Source of the DNA: a virus
Strand: one strand, 5' to 3'
DNA: 24,510 bases
IMG/VR virus record: IMGVR_UViG_3300004770_000109
Span: 1-24,510 of that record
The first letter of the stretch is position 1. Each line of letters opens with the position of its first letter. The translations under genes and the position numbers were made by a program. This document shows positions 15,264-24,510 of the stretch, piece by piece. Below the pieces are notes generated by a model. The model did no database searches and had not been told where the DNA came from. It worked only from the letters and a program-made list of their open reading frames with translations.

Positions 15264-16140
15264 TATATGCTACCCCCGTTGAAGATCCATTTGCATAATT
15301 TACTTGAACAGATATGTTATATGTGCCAGTAAATGGTAATCCTGTTGCTGATGTTAAAGTAAATGAATATAATCCATAATTTAATGAACCAACTGCGTAA
15401 GAACTATTGCTACTGCTACCGCCTGCAGAAGGAACCACATAAGAATGTGTATCAACAGCAAAAGGTTTTCCTGGTATATCCCATCCTTTTACTGTTACAG
15501 TATAATGTACTGCATTTGGCAAAGCTTTCCATTGAATTGCAAAAAATGATGATGTATGATTAATTGTTGTAATTGTTCCAACTGGGTTTAAAGTTCCTTG
15601 ACCACCGCCACTTGACCCTCCGCTTGATCCGCCACCAGTTGTTCCGCCAGTTGATCCGCCACCAGAACTTCCGCCACCAGCAGGTGGGGGAGTACTTTTC
15701 ATATAATTAACATGATATGTATAAGAACCATCTCCAGGGTCGCCTTTTGAACGCTCAAAAGTTATTGTGATATTTTCAAATATTCCTGTATCTGTTGAAA
15801 CATAAGTAATGTCTGAAGGATTCCATACTGGTTTTCCTGGAACAGCAAGATCATTTAAAGCATTAGGAAAATCAGTTAAAGATTCATCATCACTTAACAG
15901 CATTCCACTTGAGCTTCCAGGTGCACTTAAATTATCTGAAGTATTAATATTTTGTTGTTTTAAATATAAAGCAAAACTTGCATCGTCTAAGACAACAATT
16001 TGTCCTGGATGACTATTTATATATTGCGGATTATTTCTAGGGTCGTGTTGAGATATATAAATAACATTTCTTTTTTTAGTGGATAAGGCAAGGGAGCCTT
16101 TGGCTTGGCTTTTTGTGCTTCTATTTTGCTGGATTGTCAT
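15250..16140 (-). CDS. Fn3-containing tail protein with Gly/Ser linker
   Basis: 296-aa virion protein. After a basic N-terminal segment (residues 1-30), residues about 98-152 look like the first half of an Fn3 domain (PGKPVWNPSDITYVST, ITITFERSKGD, YTYHVNYMKS). The domain then stops and a low-complexity linker PPP plus about 30 residues of Gly, Ser and Thr follows (to about 182). A complete second Fn3 domain occupies residues 184-296 (FFAIQWKALPNAVHYTVTVK to YNISVQVNYANGSSTGV). Fn3 domains in phage tails bind surface carbohydrate or polymer. ATG 16140 has a strong GGGGAGG site upstream and a TATAAT box at 16157-16162. Confidence 0.8.
   Translation of the reverse strand: MTIQQNRSTKSQAKGSLALSTKKRNVIYISQHDPRNNPQYINSHPGQIVVLDDASFALYLKQQNINTSDNLSAPGSSSGMLLSDDESLTDFPNALNDLAVPGKPVWNPSDITYVSTDTGIFENITITFERSKGDPGDGSYTYHVNYMKSTPPPAGGGSSGGGSTGGTTGGGSSGGSSGGGQGTLNPVGTITTINHTSSFFAIQWKALPNAVHYTVTVKGWDIPGKPFAVDTHSYVVPSAGGSSSNSSYAVGSLNYGLYSFTLTSATGLPFTGTYNISVQVNYANGSSTGVAYNVTI
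15595..15692 (-). repeat. Gly/Ser/Thr low-complexity linker repeats
   Basis: About 30 codons made almost only of GGN, TCN/AGY and ACN with short units such as GGGSSGG and GGST, producing an internally repetitive DNA segment (plus strand shows ccgccacc, ccgccagt and similar units). It separates the half Fn3 domain from the complete Fn3 domain in the 296-aa protein. Replication slippage could vary its length. Confidence 0.7.
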
Positions 16141-16179
16141 TTTTTACCTCCCCTAAATTATATCATTTTTACGCTTAAA
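16141..16179 (-). promoter_or_regulatory. Short gap with TATAAT box and strong ribosome binding site
   Basis: Minus-strand TATAAT is at 16157-16162, followed within 8 nt by GGGGAGG and ATG 16140. No good -35 exists (candidates read GGTTAA or GTTAAT). It could be a minor promoter giving the Fn3 protein and fibre extra expression, or a chance match. The ribosome binding site is one of the strongest in the window. Confidence 0.35.
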
Positions 16180-19100
16180 TTAACCTATTTGATTTAAAAC
16201 AAGCGTAGTTGTTAATCCTGTATCAAAATTTTGAGTAATTCCTTGAACAAAATATTTTTGATTTACTATATTTTTTAAACCATAGTTAATTACAACAATA
16301 TCTCCAATTTCATACAAAGGGTTGCCATATATAGATATTGTCGTGTCTCTTGTAAATCCATCTAGAGCCCTGTATATTGATCTTAATATTGCTGAGGCTG
16401 TATTTTCATCCTGAACCCAACTTGTAGTAATGTCTACAGTTTCATTAATATTTTCAATATCAAAAACTTTTTCCATTACTACGTCATCTCCGAGCGTTAT
16501 TAATGAATCTGTAATTAAACTAAAATCTACATTAATTTTGTTTACAGAGTCTGGTGATTTTTTTAACCAAATTTGACATGGTGAATTATTAATAATTGCA
16601 AATCTACTTCTAAATCCAGAATGATAAATTGGAGAATATGTTAATGAATTTTTATCAACAGGTATTGAAGGCAAACCAATATTTTTATTTGCTAAACTTG
16701 ACACCTGTACACTTTTTATTTTACCATTTGTAGCTAATTTTGCTGCTGGGGAATTAACTGGAATAGTTGTTGGTGCAGCGCCATCAAGATAATAGTACCA
16801 ATCATAAGATAGTTTTAATGGGTAGGCATCAAGCGATGGAGCTTGTGAATCTTTTATATCATAATAGTTTATTCCTATAATTGAAGGTTTTGATTGCACC
16901 ATATAATTAATTTCAAATATTTTTTTATTACTTGATAGTTTTTCAGCAAACCAAGGCAGTTGATAATGATAAAAATAATCAGCAGTTAATAAAGCACTTT
17001 GAGTTGCATATACTTCTGAAAATTCAATTGATGCTATTGGAGAAGAAGATGATAATAAAGCTGAAGCAAATATTCCAAATTTTCCAGAAGTGTCTAAGGT
17101 TATATTAGATTTTGTAGATAAAAATATTTTTTTCTTATTTATATAAACTTCAAAAATATTTTTTGTTTCAGTACTTTTTACAAATTTAAGATTAATATAT
17201 TCACCAAAAGTTTCTAGAGCTGAGAAAGGGGGGTATGCTTTTGCTTGTCCAGATATAGCTTCTGTTATGTCTAAACCTAGCGAATTTCCGTTATTGTATG
17301 AAAGGAGTGTTGGCCCAACAGCAGAGTTTTGTCTTACGTCTAAATAATATTTTGTTACATTATTTAAAGTTTGTTGATTAATCATAACAAAAATACTTGC
17401 ATTTTGAGATGAATCATGTAAAACTAAACCATAAGAACTATCTGGATAACGCATTGGAACCCAACTATTATCGTCAGCTCTAGTATTTATTAAAATTTTT
17501 GTTGAAAAAGTATTATAATTATTCGTACTTCCATTTATAGAATAAGGGTCTAACGCTGTTATTTTTGAAGTCCAGCCAGAATTTCCAGATAAAAGTATAT
17601 TTCCATTTGTACTAATTGTTGGTGTATACGATGCATTAGAAATATCAAACCTTTGTTGTATATCATATGTTGTTGACATAACTATATGTGATGAAATTGG
17701 TGTATTAAATTGACCTCTATCTACATTTGTTATTCTTCCTGTTGCTTGTACTTGAAATGGTGAATTACCCGCCAAGGTACTTATTTCTGCAAACTTTGAA
17801 GAAAACTCGGCAGAGTTAGCAATAGATCTTGTAGTATTAATTGAAGGACCAACATAGCTAAATTCTTTGTATTTAAAACTTACTATTTCATTTTCAATAA
17901 TTCCGTATCCACTATGATCTATTCCATAAGATCTAAATATTGGTTGCTCTGTGCTTGCAGCTGTTGCTTCGTATGTTGGTACAGTAAAATAGGTGTCTGA
18001 CAAACTCATGCTTTTTGCAAGAGTATTATAAGTTGTTGCGTCATCAATAGTTGAATCCCAAATAGCATTTGTTTTATTTGTAAATGTTGGAGCACTGTCT
18101 ACATATAAATTATTATTTAAAAGCCTTGTATCAGATGCAATGGTTTTTTCAATTTGAGGTGTTTTATAAGTAAAATTAATTTTGCCCACTTTAGTCTTTG
18201 TTGATTCTTGATATGTATCTTGAACTATATTTGGATAAACGGTTAAGTTGTTTGTATAACCATTTGAAGTAGAAATTGATAAGGGAGCAGATGAATCATG
18301 AAGCTGCATATTTATAAGATTATTTTTATCAAAAATGCCATCAAAATTTATAAATTTCATAACACCATACACATCTATGTATGCTGCAATTTGATAAACT
18401 TCAAATATTTCTCTAAGAACATCATAAACTTTTTGTTGAGTTCCGTCAACATAAAAATATCTAATTTTTATTGGCGCTGTACTTTTAATGTTGGATCCAT
18501 CTACTAGGGCTGTTGTTGATGATGTTACTCTTTTAAGAGAATCATAATCATAATCTGTAAAACCAGCAAAGTCTAAGATATTGCTTATAAGCCTAAATGC
18601 ATCTTCAGTTTGTGCAACATAATCTGTTGGCTGTGCTAGTTGCAGATACTTTGTTATATCATATGCTGTAATGACAGTTTTTTCTATATCTTTAACATCC
18701 CAGGTATCAACATAAAATACTCCGCCATGTATTACTCTATCTGACGAAGTTGTTCCTGTTATACTATCTATAATTCTATAATTAACATAACATTTAACGT
18801 AATTTCTAAACAAACCTTTAAGGACAGAACTTGAAGAATTGTTTGAAAATAAGCTTAAAACTTGATTACTTACGGTTAATGGAACGTTAGATAATGTAAT
18901 TGTTGCCATGTTTGCTGATATGGCGGAAATTGGAAGTGGATTTTGTTTATTATCAAGTTCTGCTTGAGTATTTACAGACATTGTATAATAAGAAACATCA
19001 ATCTCTAATCTAGGAGATATCTCCACAACCTGCATCCTTAAAAATTCTGATGATTTAGATGTACGAGAAGTTGATCCATCTAAATTTTCATTAACAGAGC

Positions 19101-20376
19101 TGGAGTATGAATTTGAAATAGTTGAGGAATTTTGTGTTACTTGTATAGAGTTAATGGCTATTGTAGCATTTGTTGTTCCACCTTTAGACCCGCCAAATTT
19201 TATATCTCCATTAAAGTTAAATGATGGCGTTCCTGGCATTGTAGTTGTATCTACAGTCCCCGTCCATGTGCCCCCATTTAAACCAGAGACCCATGAGCCA
19301 TTAGATTGATAATAAAGTATACATGTTCCAGAGCTATCAATATCTGATCCAGAGTATGTTTGACTATAGGAATATGTAGAAGAATATCCTCCAGCAAATG
19401 TATTTGTTTCTCCTGCTAAATTTACTGTAAAAGACGATGGTTTTGAATAAGCCAAATTAAACTTAATAACAATTTTATTGACATTTAAAGTTTGATCATA
19501 AACTCCAGATATTGTGGGGGATGAAGAATCAGCAACAAAATACTTATATTGTGACCATTCAGATAAAGAACCATTCTTATAAACTGGATTAAAAGAATTT
19601 GTACCTATTAATGTTGGATGATAGGATACTGGACTTACTGGCATTATTTGATTGTTCCAGCTCCCGCCTAAGTTAGTACTGATTTGTCTAAAGTTTGTTG
19701 GCAGTTGACATAAAGAGTTTCCTGATGGAACAAAACTTTCGCCTGGTCGGAAAGCTTTAAATGGAGAGGATGTTGTCCATAAATTTCCATAACGATATTC
19801 AAAATCACTTGTTTGATGCATTTCTAATTGATCAATTAAAACACCATAAGATGTTGCTCCATCTGTAGCGCCATGATGCAAAGAAAGGGTTGGGTTAGAA
19901 TAAGCAGTTCCTAGAGGTTGGGGGCTTAAATAAATTTCAAATTTAGTCCAGCTAACACTATTTATTTTTTGTGAAGATGAGTGTGCTCTATGATAATCAA
20001 TGTATAACAAGGCTGATAGATTGACTTCGGCATCTGTGTTTACTTTAGCCCAAAATGTTACTTTATATGTATTTGTTGTAGAAGAAAGAGGAATTGTAAT
20101 AGATGAATCACCTGATCCATTTGTTGTATTAAATGAATAACAAGATCTTGTTGTTTGTAATGTGTCTGCTAAAAATACACTGGTTATCCGACCACTTGCA
20201 ACTGTTGTTGGAGCATTGCTCCATGTACCAGAAATTAATGTGGGGGTTGCTGAGCCATTTATAGAAACATATGGAGCATAAAATAAATTATAATTCCACT
20301 CTAAAGATGTTTGTGGGAGCACATAATGAGAATTACCAGAAGCAAAGTACTGTTGAACATTTGAGGAGCCTAGCAT
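16180..20376 (-). CDS. Tail hub/baseplate protein with embedded lectin-like domains
   Basis: 1398 aa, likely the tail-tip hub (analogue of the Tal or minor tail hub proteins) that joins the tube to the fibres. Residues about 60-195 resemble a carbohydrate-binding jelly roll (WSNAPTTVASGR...VTFWAKVN...GVLIDQLEMHQ). Residues about 447-720 look like a hub core (RLEIDVSYYTMSV, VLREIFEVYQIAAYIDVYG). A concanavalin/laminin-G-like segment occupies about 907-1122. The hub fold appears to resume at the end (SIYGNPLYEIGDIVVINYG, then QGITQNFDTGLTTTLVLNQ). Domain calls are by eye. ATG 20376 overlaps the stop of the Dit-like gene by one base. Confidence 0.8.
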   Translation of the reverse strand: MLGSSNVQQYFASGNSHYVLPQTSLEWNYNLFYAPYVSINGSATPTLISGTWSNAPTTVASGRITSVFLADTLQTTRSCYSFNTTNGSGDSSITIPLSSTTNTYKVTFWAKVNTDAEVNLSALLYIDYHRAHSSSQKINSVSWTKFEIYLSPQPLGTAYSNPTLSLHHGATDGATSYGVLIDQLEMHQTSDFEYRYGNLWTTSSPFKAFRPGESFVPSGNSLCQLPTNFRQISTNLGGSWNNQIMPVSPVSYHPTLIGTNSFNPVYKNGSLSEWSQYKYFVADSSSPTISGVYDQTLNVNKIVIKFNLAYSKPSSFTVNLAGETNTFAGGYSSTYSYSQTYSGSDIDSSGTCILYYQSNGSWVSGLNGGTWTGTVDTTTMPGTPSFNFNGDIKFGGSKGGTTNATIAINSIQVTQNSSTISNSYSSSVNENLDGSTSRTSKSSEFLRMQVVEISPRLEIDVSYYTMSVNTQAELDNKQNPLPISAISANMATITLSNVPLTVSNQVLSLFSNNSSSSVLKGLFRNYVKCYVNYRIIDSITGTTSSDRVIHGGVFYVDTWDVKDIEKTVITAYDITKYLQLAQPTDYVAQTEDAFRLISNILDFAGFTDYDYDSLKRVTSSTTALVDGSNIKSTAPIKIRYFYVDGTQQKVYDVLREIFEVYQIAAYIDVYGVMKFINFDGIFDKNNLINMQLHDSSAPLSISTSNGYTNNLTVYPNIVQDTYQESTKTKVGKINFTYKTPQIEKTIASDTRLLNNNLYVDSAPTFTNKTNAIWDSTIDDATTYNTLAKSMSLSDTYFTVPTYEATAASTEQPIFRSYGIDHSGYGIIENEIVSFKYKEFSYVGPSINTTRSIANSAEFSSKFAEISTLAGNSPFQVQATGRITNVDRGQFNTPISSHIVMSTTYDIQQRFDISNASYTPTISTNGNILLSGNSGWTSKITALDPYSINGSTNNYNTFSTKILINTRADDNSWVPMRYPDSSYGLVLHDSSQNASIFVMINQQTLNNVTKYYLDVRQNSAVGPTLLSYNNGNSLGLDITEAISGQAKAYPPFSALETFGEYINLKFVKSTETKNIFEVYINKKKIFLSTKSNITLDTSGKFGIFASALLSSSSPIASIEFSEVYATQSALLTADYFYHYQLPWFAEKLSSNKKIFEINYMVQSKPSIIGINYYDIKDSQAPSLDAYPLKLSYDWYYYLDGAAPTTIPVNSPAAKLATNGKIKSVQVSSLANKNIGLPSIPVDKNSLTYSPIYHSGFRSRFAIINNSPCQIWLKKSPDSVNKINVDFSLITDSLITLGDDVVMEKVFDIENINETVDITTSWVQDENTASAILRSIYRALDGFTRDTTISIYGNPLYEIGDIVVINYGLKNIVNQKYFVQGITQNFDTGLTTTLVLNQIG

Positions 20377-20942
20377 TAGATCTCCGTAAACTCTATATTA
20401 ACATTAACTAAATCAAAGTTTTTGTTTCTTTTTATTACTTCATAATCAAAAGAAGTAATAAATACATTATAAACCATGTTTGCAGATTGATTTGCAACAA
20501 TTGATGGAATATATGTGTCTGCAGAATTATATTTATACACGTTTGCAACTGTTTCTGTTGGTACAAATCCAGGAGTTGTTGCAATATTTTGTGTATTTAC
20601 TGAAGCAGCAGTTACTCTCACATATATTGGAATAAAAACATTTGCTTCATAAAATGATCTAAGCCAAGACATTCCTTTATTTCCATCAGAATTGGCTGCT
20701 GTATTACTCCAAGCATTCTGCCATGAAGATGTAATTTTATATTTTCTTGCAATAACATAACGACGTAAAGTTCCATCAGCCATACGATTTGTTTTTTCAA
20801 TAACCTCATAGCCAAGCTTTACTGGTTGACGATTATCATCTGTTAAATTGTACCAAACCATTTGTGCGGGATCTGTAGTTGGATTATCACTAATATCGTG
20901 TCCAACTGATACTTCAATACCAGCATTAATTGCATATGACAT
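20376..20942 (-). CDS. Distal-tail (Dit)-like minor tail protein
   Basis: 188 aa, between the tape measure and hub genes, where siphophages encode the distal tail protein that caps the tube. Visible features are beta-rich segments (EVIEKTNRMADGTLRRYVIA, YKITSSWQNAW, FIPIYVRVT) and a C-terminal pair of strands (NVFITSFDYEVIKRNKNFD, VNVNIEFTEI). These are consistent with a small beta-barrel of Dit-like proteins, though shorter than the common 220-270 aa. Its ATG overlaps the tape measure stop by one base (TAATG). Identification rests on position and general pattern; a tail-completion protein is the main alternative. Confidence 0.65.
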   Translation of the reverse strand: MSYAINAGIEVSVGHDISDNPTTDPAQMVWYNLTDDNRQPVKLGYEVIEKTNRMADGTLRRYVIARKYKITSSWQNAWSNTAANSDGNKGMSWLRSFYEANVFIPIYVRVTAASVNTQNIATTPGFVPTETVANVYKYNSADTYIPSIVANQSANMVYNVFITSFDYEVIKRNKNFDLVNVNIEFTEI

Positions 20943-23900
20943 TAATTATACCCCACATAACTTCTTGAACCACTCATTTTTGCTCTTGATTCTGCAGACT
21001 TTAATGCTTCATCAATTGCTTTCTTCATATCTACAGTTGAATCTATCTTATCTACGCTTACATTAACATTATATACTACATTGGTTCCTGCGTTTATTGA
21101 ATTTACTGCTCCCCCCGCTGCAAAATGCGGGAAGCTAGAAAGAGACATTAATCCTGAAACTGATGATGGAACATATCCACCATCTGCAAAGTGACGAGCA
21201 ATTCTATTCATATGTTGCTTATGATAAGTAATAGAAGAATTTGTTCTTGCTACACCACCCTTAGCAAGATGGCGGGCGTTAAGAGCATCAAAAGTTCCTT
21301 TACCATAATGTGCTACAGCACCTGCATTTACAACATATTCACCATTTGAAAGCATTGCTGGAATTGAATCTGATGTAGCAGATCCTGGACCAGATATGTG
21401 TCCTCCGTCTGCTTTACCAATTGGTGCAGGCGTTTTAGGTTTTGTCGCATTATATCCTGGAATTAAAGATGGTTTTCCAACCATAGAAATGTTTCCATTG
21501 TTATTTGGATCTGAATAAAATGTATATTTTTTACCGTCATGTTCTATTGAAAAATATTGACCTGGTTGTATTTTTCTTTCTTGTGCTAAATTTTTAATAG
21601 CATCTCTTGATGAAAATCCAGGAATTCCAAATGACATATTGTTCCATTTTGATGGATCAACTCCAGCTTCTCCAGGTGCTGGACTTAAATCTGGATTAGA
21701 TTTATAAATACTTGAAACACTTCCAAAATCAATTGCACTTGATGAACTTGTGCCTGTATTTACTTTTGGAGGAACTGATTTACTTGCAACAATTTTAGTT
21801 GCAGCATCTCCAACTGCTGTTACTACAGATGCAGAACCAGTTGTTACGGCATCTTTTGTAGCATTTGCGGCATCAAGAAGTTTTCTATTTGCATCTCCAG
21901 CCTGTTGTGCTGCATCTACTTTATTTTGAAGATTAAAGTCCTTTGTTGTTCCTATAAGTTGTTGCTGTAATAACTGTGCTTTAAGATTATCACCTGTGGC
22001 TTGTGCCATAAGTATTTGATTTTTAATATCTTCTTTAGTTGTGGCATAGTTTGTATTTTGAGTTTGTTGTTTTTGCAAATCTTGTAATGCTTTAAGATTT
22101 GCATCAAGTATTTTTTGTTGTGCAGTTAATGCTGTAGTGTTTGCAGTAGCAGCAGCAGTTGCTTTTTGTTGGGATGCTGTAGCTGCATCAGTTATAGCAG
22201 TTTTCTTTTTCATTGCATCTTGAATTTGTTGTTCAAGTGCTAGGGTTTCTTTACCAGCTACATTTGATTTATCTGCTATGTCAAGAGCTGTATAACCAGC
22301 TGCCTTGTTACCTGTAGTATCTACGCCAATTCCTAATTGAGATGCTGTTAGTACATCTTGTATTTGTCTTGCAGAAAAATTTTGACCCTTTAATGCACCA
22401 ACATTATTTGCACCATTATAGTCACCTGCAGCTATAAGTGATTGTATCAAGCCATCAACAAACCCCTTTGATGTTTGTGCAGATGCACCAATTGCGGTAA
22501 TGACTGCTTTATATGTATCCCAGGATGTTGTATTTACTCCAAGATTAGATATTTGGTTTACAAAGTCTGAGAATTGCTTTGTATCTGGCTTTAATGATTC
22601 TAGGGTAGATTTAATAGCTGATAGTTGATCTGCTACTCCAACTCCCGCCCCTGCACCGTTGTGGCCAGACATTGTAAGCATCATTTGAACAAGAGAGTCA
22701 GCTTGTGCCTTACTTATTCCATTAATTGCCATCTGTGTTTTGGCAAATTCTTCTGCCATTTTTGCGGCATCGCCTTGGCTCATGCTTTTTATTTGAGTCA
22801 TTACTAATGCTAGTGGGTTATCTTTTGGCAATGACTTTAGCATATCTGTAAATGATTTTAGTTGATCATTTGTATATGATATTCCATCTGCTAGAGGCTT
22901 TACTGCCTTGTCCTTAGTCTTTATAATAGTATCATTCCATATTGTCATTATATGGTCTGTATTTGCTACTTGGCCTCCAACAATTTGAACAGCATCAGCA
23001 CTTGATGTAAAATCAGCTTTAGCTTCTGCAGCATGTTGTTTTTCCATATTAATTAATGAAGTTATTCCGTGTGTTACAAGACTTAATGCAGCTCCCGCCG
23101 CTATGCCCCATGGACCAAATCCAGCACCCATTGATGCCCCTGACATGGCACTTGATATAAAGCTTCCTCCTGGAACTTTATCAATAAGTGGTGATGCCAT
23201 TTGAGTAACTGCCCCTAGACCCATTCCAACACCAATACGTCCCATCATTCCCATTCCTGAGAACTTAGACATCATTCCACCTATACGAGAATTAGCACCA
23301 AATCCTTTATTAAATGCTGATTGAATTTTTGATTGTCCTGTTGATCCATTTATACCTTCATCAACGCCCTTTGCAACTCCCTCAGCAATTGGAATTCCAA
23401 CTTCTTTTTCAAATGTTTCTGAAGGGCTTTTAATGCCCGCTTCTGCTTGTGCCGCTACTTTAATATCATTAACTAGTGCTGTTCCAGTTTTTTTAGATTT
23501 TGAAATTGCACCTGGAACTGCACGACCACTTGTTGAAACATCAGCACTACTTAATCCAATATTTGCATCTTTAAGAGGAATTAAATTACCACTATTATCA
23601 ATCCAATAAGTAGAGCCAGTTGCTCCAGGTTTTTCTTGACCGTTTTTTAATGTTTGTCTTCCTCTTGTAGTTGCAACTCTTTCTAAAGCGCCGCTTAGAT
23701 TGCTTCCAACTTGTGTTTGAATTTTTGACAAAGTTGGTTTTAATTGTTCTTCCATCCAAGTTTCTAAACTAATTTGACCTGTTTTTTTACCAAACATTTT
23801 TTCTGAACCATTTTTTAATTCTTTAATCATATCTTGGTATGCTTGATCAAGCATTGGTCCTGCTTTTGACATATTTGCACCTAATTTTGATGCAGCAATT

Positions 23901-24510
23901 TTTAAATCAGCCATTGGATCAAGGTTTACTCCACCTTTACCAGTCAGCGTTTGATATCTTTCAAGTTGATTAGCAACGCCAGACGAAGACATTCCAGATC
24001 TTCCAGTTCTTACTGCCTGATTAAGATCGGATGTCATTCCAACCATTACACCTTTAGTTACATCATCTACAGAATTTAATCTACTTTGTGTTGGAAGTAA
24101 TGCTCTTGCTTTTTCTAAAATATCTTGATTATGAGATGAATAAGCATGTCCTCTTTGAACAATTACAGAATTGCCATTAGGATCTAATCCCTCCGCATAG
24201 CCTGGCAAATTACCTGATATTAAAGCACTTATAAGAGGGGCATGTTGATTTACAATGTTTTTTGGAACAACAGCTTCCCCTGGAGTAAGCATTGCAGCGT
24301 ATGTATCACCAGAGCCGTAGCCTGGAACAATTCCTCCAGCTGCCATTCCTGGCAATATTAATTGACCAGATGATACTTCTGCAGCTGCAGCTGCCTCAAC
24401 TTTATTAAGCAATGAGCCACCCATTGAAGCATTAAAATTCATATTAATTGATTCAAGACTTGATATTAATCTTTGAAGAGCTGCATTAAGTGTGTCTACT
24501 GCTGTTACAT
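20942..24510 (-). CDS. Tail tape measure protein (5' end beyond window)
   Basis: C-terminal 1188 residues of the tape measure protein, which sets tail length and helps genome ejection. The frame is open to the window edge: 22 more codons precede ATG 24442 (VTAVDTLNAALQRLISSLES), and this ATG has no ribosome binding site, so the true start is outside. Near the beginning is AAGGIVPGYGSGD plus TPGEAVVP (plus positions about 24340-24260). A hydrophobic Gly/Ala/Met-rich stretch (about 23285-23050) could cross a membrane during ejection. Gln/Ala-rich coiled coil lies at about 22250-21850. Near the end is GGHISGPGSATSDSIPAMLS with GEYVVNAGAV (about 21410-21320), typical of tape measure proteins, where these sequences anchor into the tail tip. 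Confidence 0.93.
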   Translation of the reverse strand, partial: VTAVDTLNAALQRLISSLESINMNFNASMGGSLLNKVEAAAAAEVSSGQLILPGMAAGGIVPGYGSGDTYAAMLTPGEAVVPKNIVNQHAPLISALISGNLPGYAEGLDPNGNSVIVQRGHAYSSHNQDILEKARALLPTQSRLNSVDDVTKGVMVGMTSDLNQAVRTGRSGMSSSGVANQLERYQTLTGKGGVNLDPMADLKIAASKLGANMSKAGPMLDQAYQDMIKELKNGSEKMFGKKTGQISLETWMEEQLKPTLSKIQTQVGSNLSGALERVATTRGRQTLKNGQEKPGATGSTYWIDNSGNLIPLKDANIGLSSADVSTSGRAVPGAISKSKKTGTALVNDIKVAAQAEAGIKSPSETFEKEVGIPIAEGVAKGVDEGINGSTGQSKIQSAFNKGFGANSRIGGMMSKFSGMGMMGRIGVGMGLGAVTQMASPLIDKVPGGSFISSAMSGASMGAGFGPWGIAAGAALSLVTHGITSLINMEKQHAAEAKADFTSSADAVQIVGGQVANTDHIMTIWNDTIIKTKDKAVKPLADGISYTNDQLKSFTDMLKSLPKDNPLALVMTQIKSMSQGDAAKMAEEFAKTQMAINGISKAQADSLVQMMLTMSGHNGAGAGVGVADQLSAIKSTLESLKPDTKQFSDFVNQISNLGVNTTSWDTYKAVITAIGASAQTSKGFVDGLIQSLIAAGDYNGANNVGALKGQNFSARQIQDVLTASQLGIGVDTTGNKAAGYTALDIADKSNVAGKETLALEQQIQDAMKKKTAITDAATASQQKATAAATANTTALTAQQKILDANLKALQDLQKQQTQNTNYATTKEDIKNQILMAQATGDNLKAQLLQQQLIGTTKDFNLQNKVDAAQQAGDANRKLLDAANATKDAVTTGSASVVTAVGDAATKIVASKSVPPKVNTGTSSSSAIDFGSVSSIYKSNPDLSPAPGEAGVDPSKWNNMSFGIPGFSSRDAIKNLAQERKIQPGQYFSIEHDGKKYTFYSDPNNNGNISMVGKPSLIPGYNATKPKTPAPIGKADGGHISGPGSATSDSIPAMLSNGEYVVNAGAVAHYGKGTFDALNARHLAKGGVARTNSSITYHKQHMNRIARHFADGGYVPSSVSGLMSLSSFPHFAAGGAVNSINAGTNVVYNVNVSVDKIDSTVDMKKAIDEALKSAESRAKMSGSRSYVGYN

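Noticed and set aside
15595-15692. Repetitive GC-rich patch as a CRISPR or tandem-repeat regulatory array
   Set aside because: The units are irregular and in frame with a Gly/Ser/Thr linker; there are no equal spacers.
16157-16162. TATAAT as a strong promoter for the Fn3 gene
   Set aside because: No -35 sequence is present and TATAAT is expected often in DNA this AT-rich; kept only as a low-confidence site.
24440-24442. ATG 24442 as the tape measure start
   Set aside because: No ribosome binding site precedes it, and 22 further sense codons run to the window edge encoding typical tape measure helix sequence.

Overview
The window is a contiguous piece of an AT-rich tailed bacteriophage genome (Caudoviricetes, probably a long-tailed siphophage). 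Every supported gene is on the minus strand, so the biological order runs from position 24510 down to 1. The case for a phage is the tail-module order (tape measure, distal-tail-like protein, hub, accessory structural proteins, S74 tail fibre), the tight packing with 1-11 nt stop/start overlaps, two free-standing homing endonucleases and a compact replication module. The host cannot be read from the sequence. Promoters look sigma70-like and Shine-Dalgarno sites are AGGAG-type. A low-GC actinobacterium is one possibility, but that is weak inference.

Tail module (24510 to 9768): a tape measure protein cut by the window edge, a 188-aa Dit-like protein, a 1398-aa tail hub carrying embedded carbohydrate-binding-like domains, a 296-aa Fn3 protein with a Gly/Ser linker, a 312-aa minor structural protein, and a 1516-aa fibre ending in an S74 self-cleaving chaperone domain. 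The 296-aa protein carries what looks like the first half of an Fn3 domain, and the fibre begins with the second half.

Accessory stretch (9734 to 7158): a 55-aa coiled-coil protein, a 132-aa protein with two similar repeats, a 126-aa small structural-looking protein, an HNH endonuclease, a metallophosphoesterase, an alanine-rich small protein of clearly higher GC, and a zinc-ribbon protein. Two well-formed TTGACA-18-TACAAT promoters punctuate it.

Replication module (7212 to 1): a putative DNA-binding protein, small hypothetical proteins, a possible helicase loader, a DnaB-type helicase, an unknown protein, a CHC2/Toprim primase, a T4 gp32-like zinc-containing ssDNA-binding protein with its own strong promoter, a LAGLIDADG endonuclease, and the first 708 codons of a DnaE-type DNA polymerase III alpha subunit. 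Together these could form a largely self-sufficient replisome (polymerase, helicase, primase, SSB). No gap between genes exceeds about 80 bases. I saw no lysis enzyme, capsid, terminase, integrase, tRNA or CRISPR in the window.
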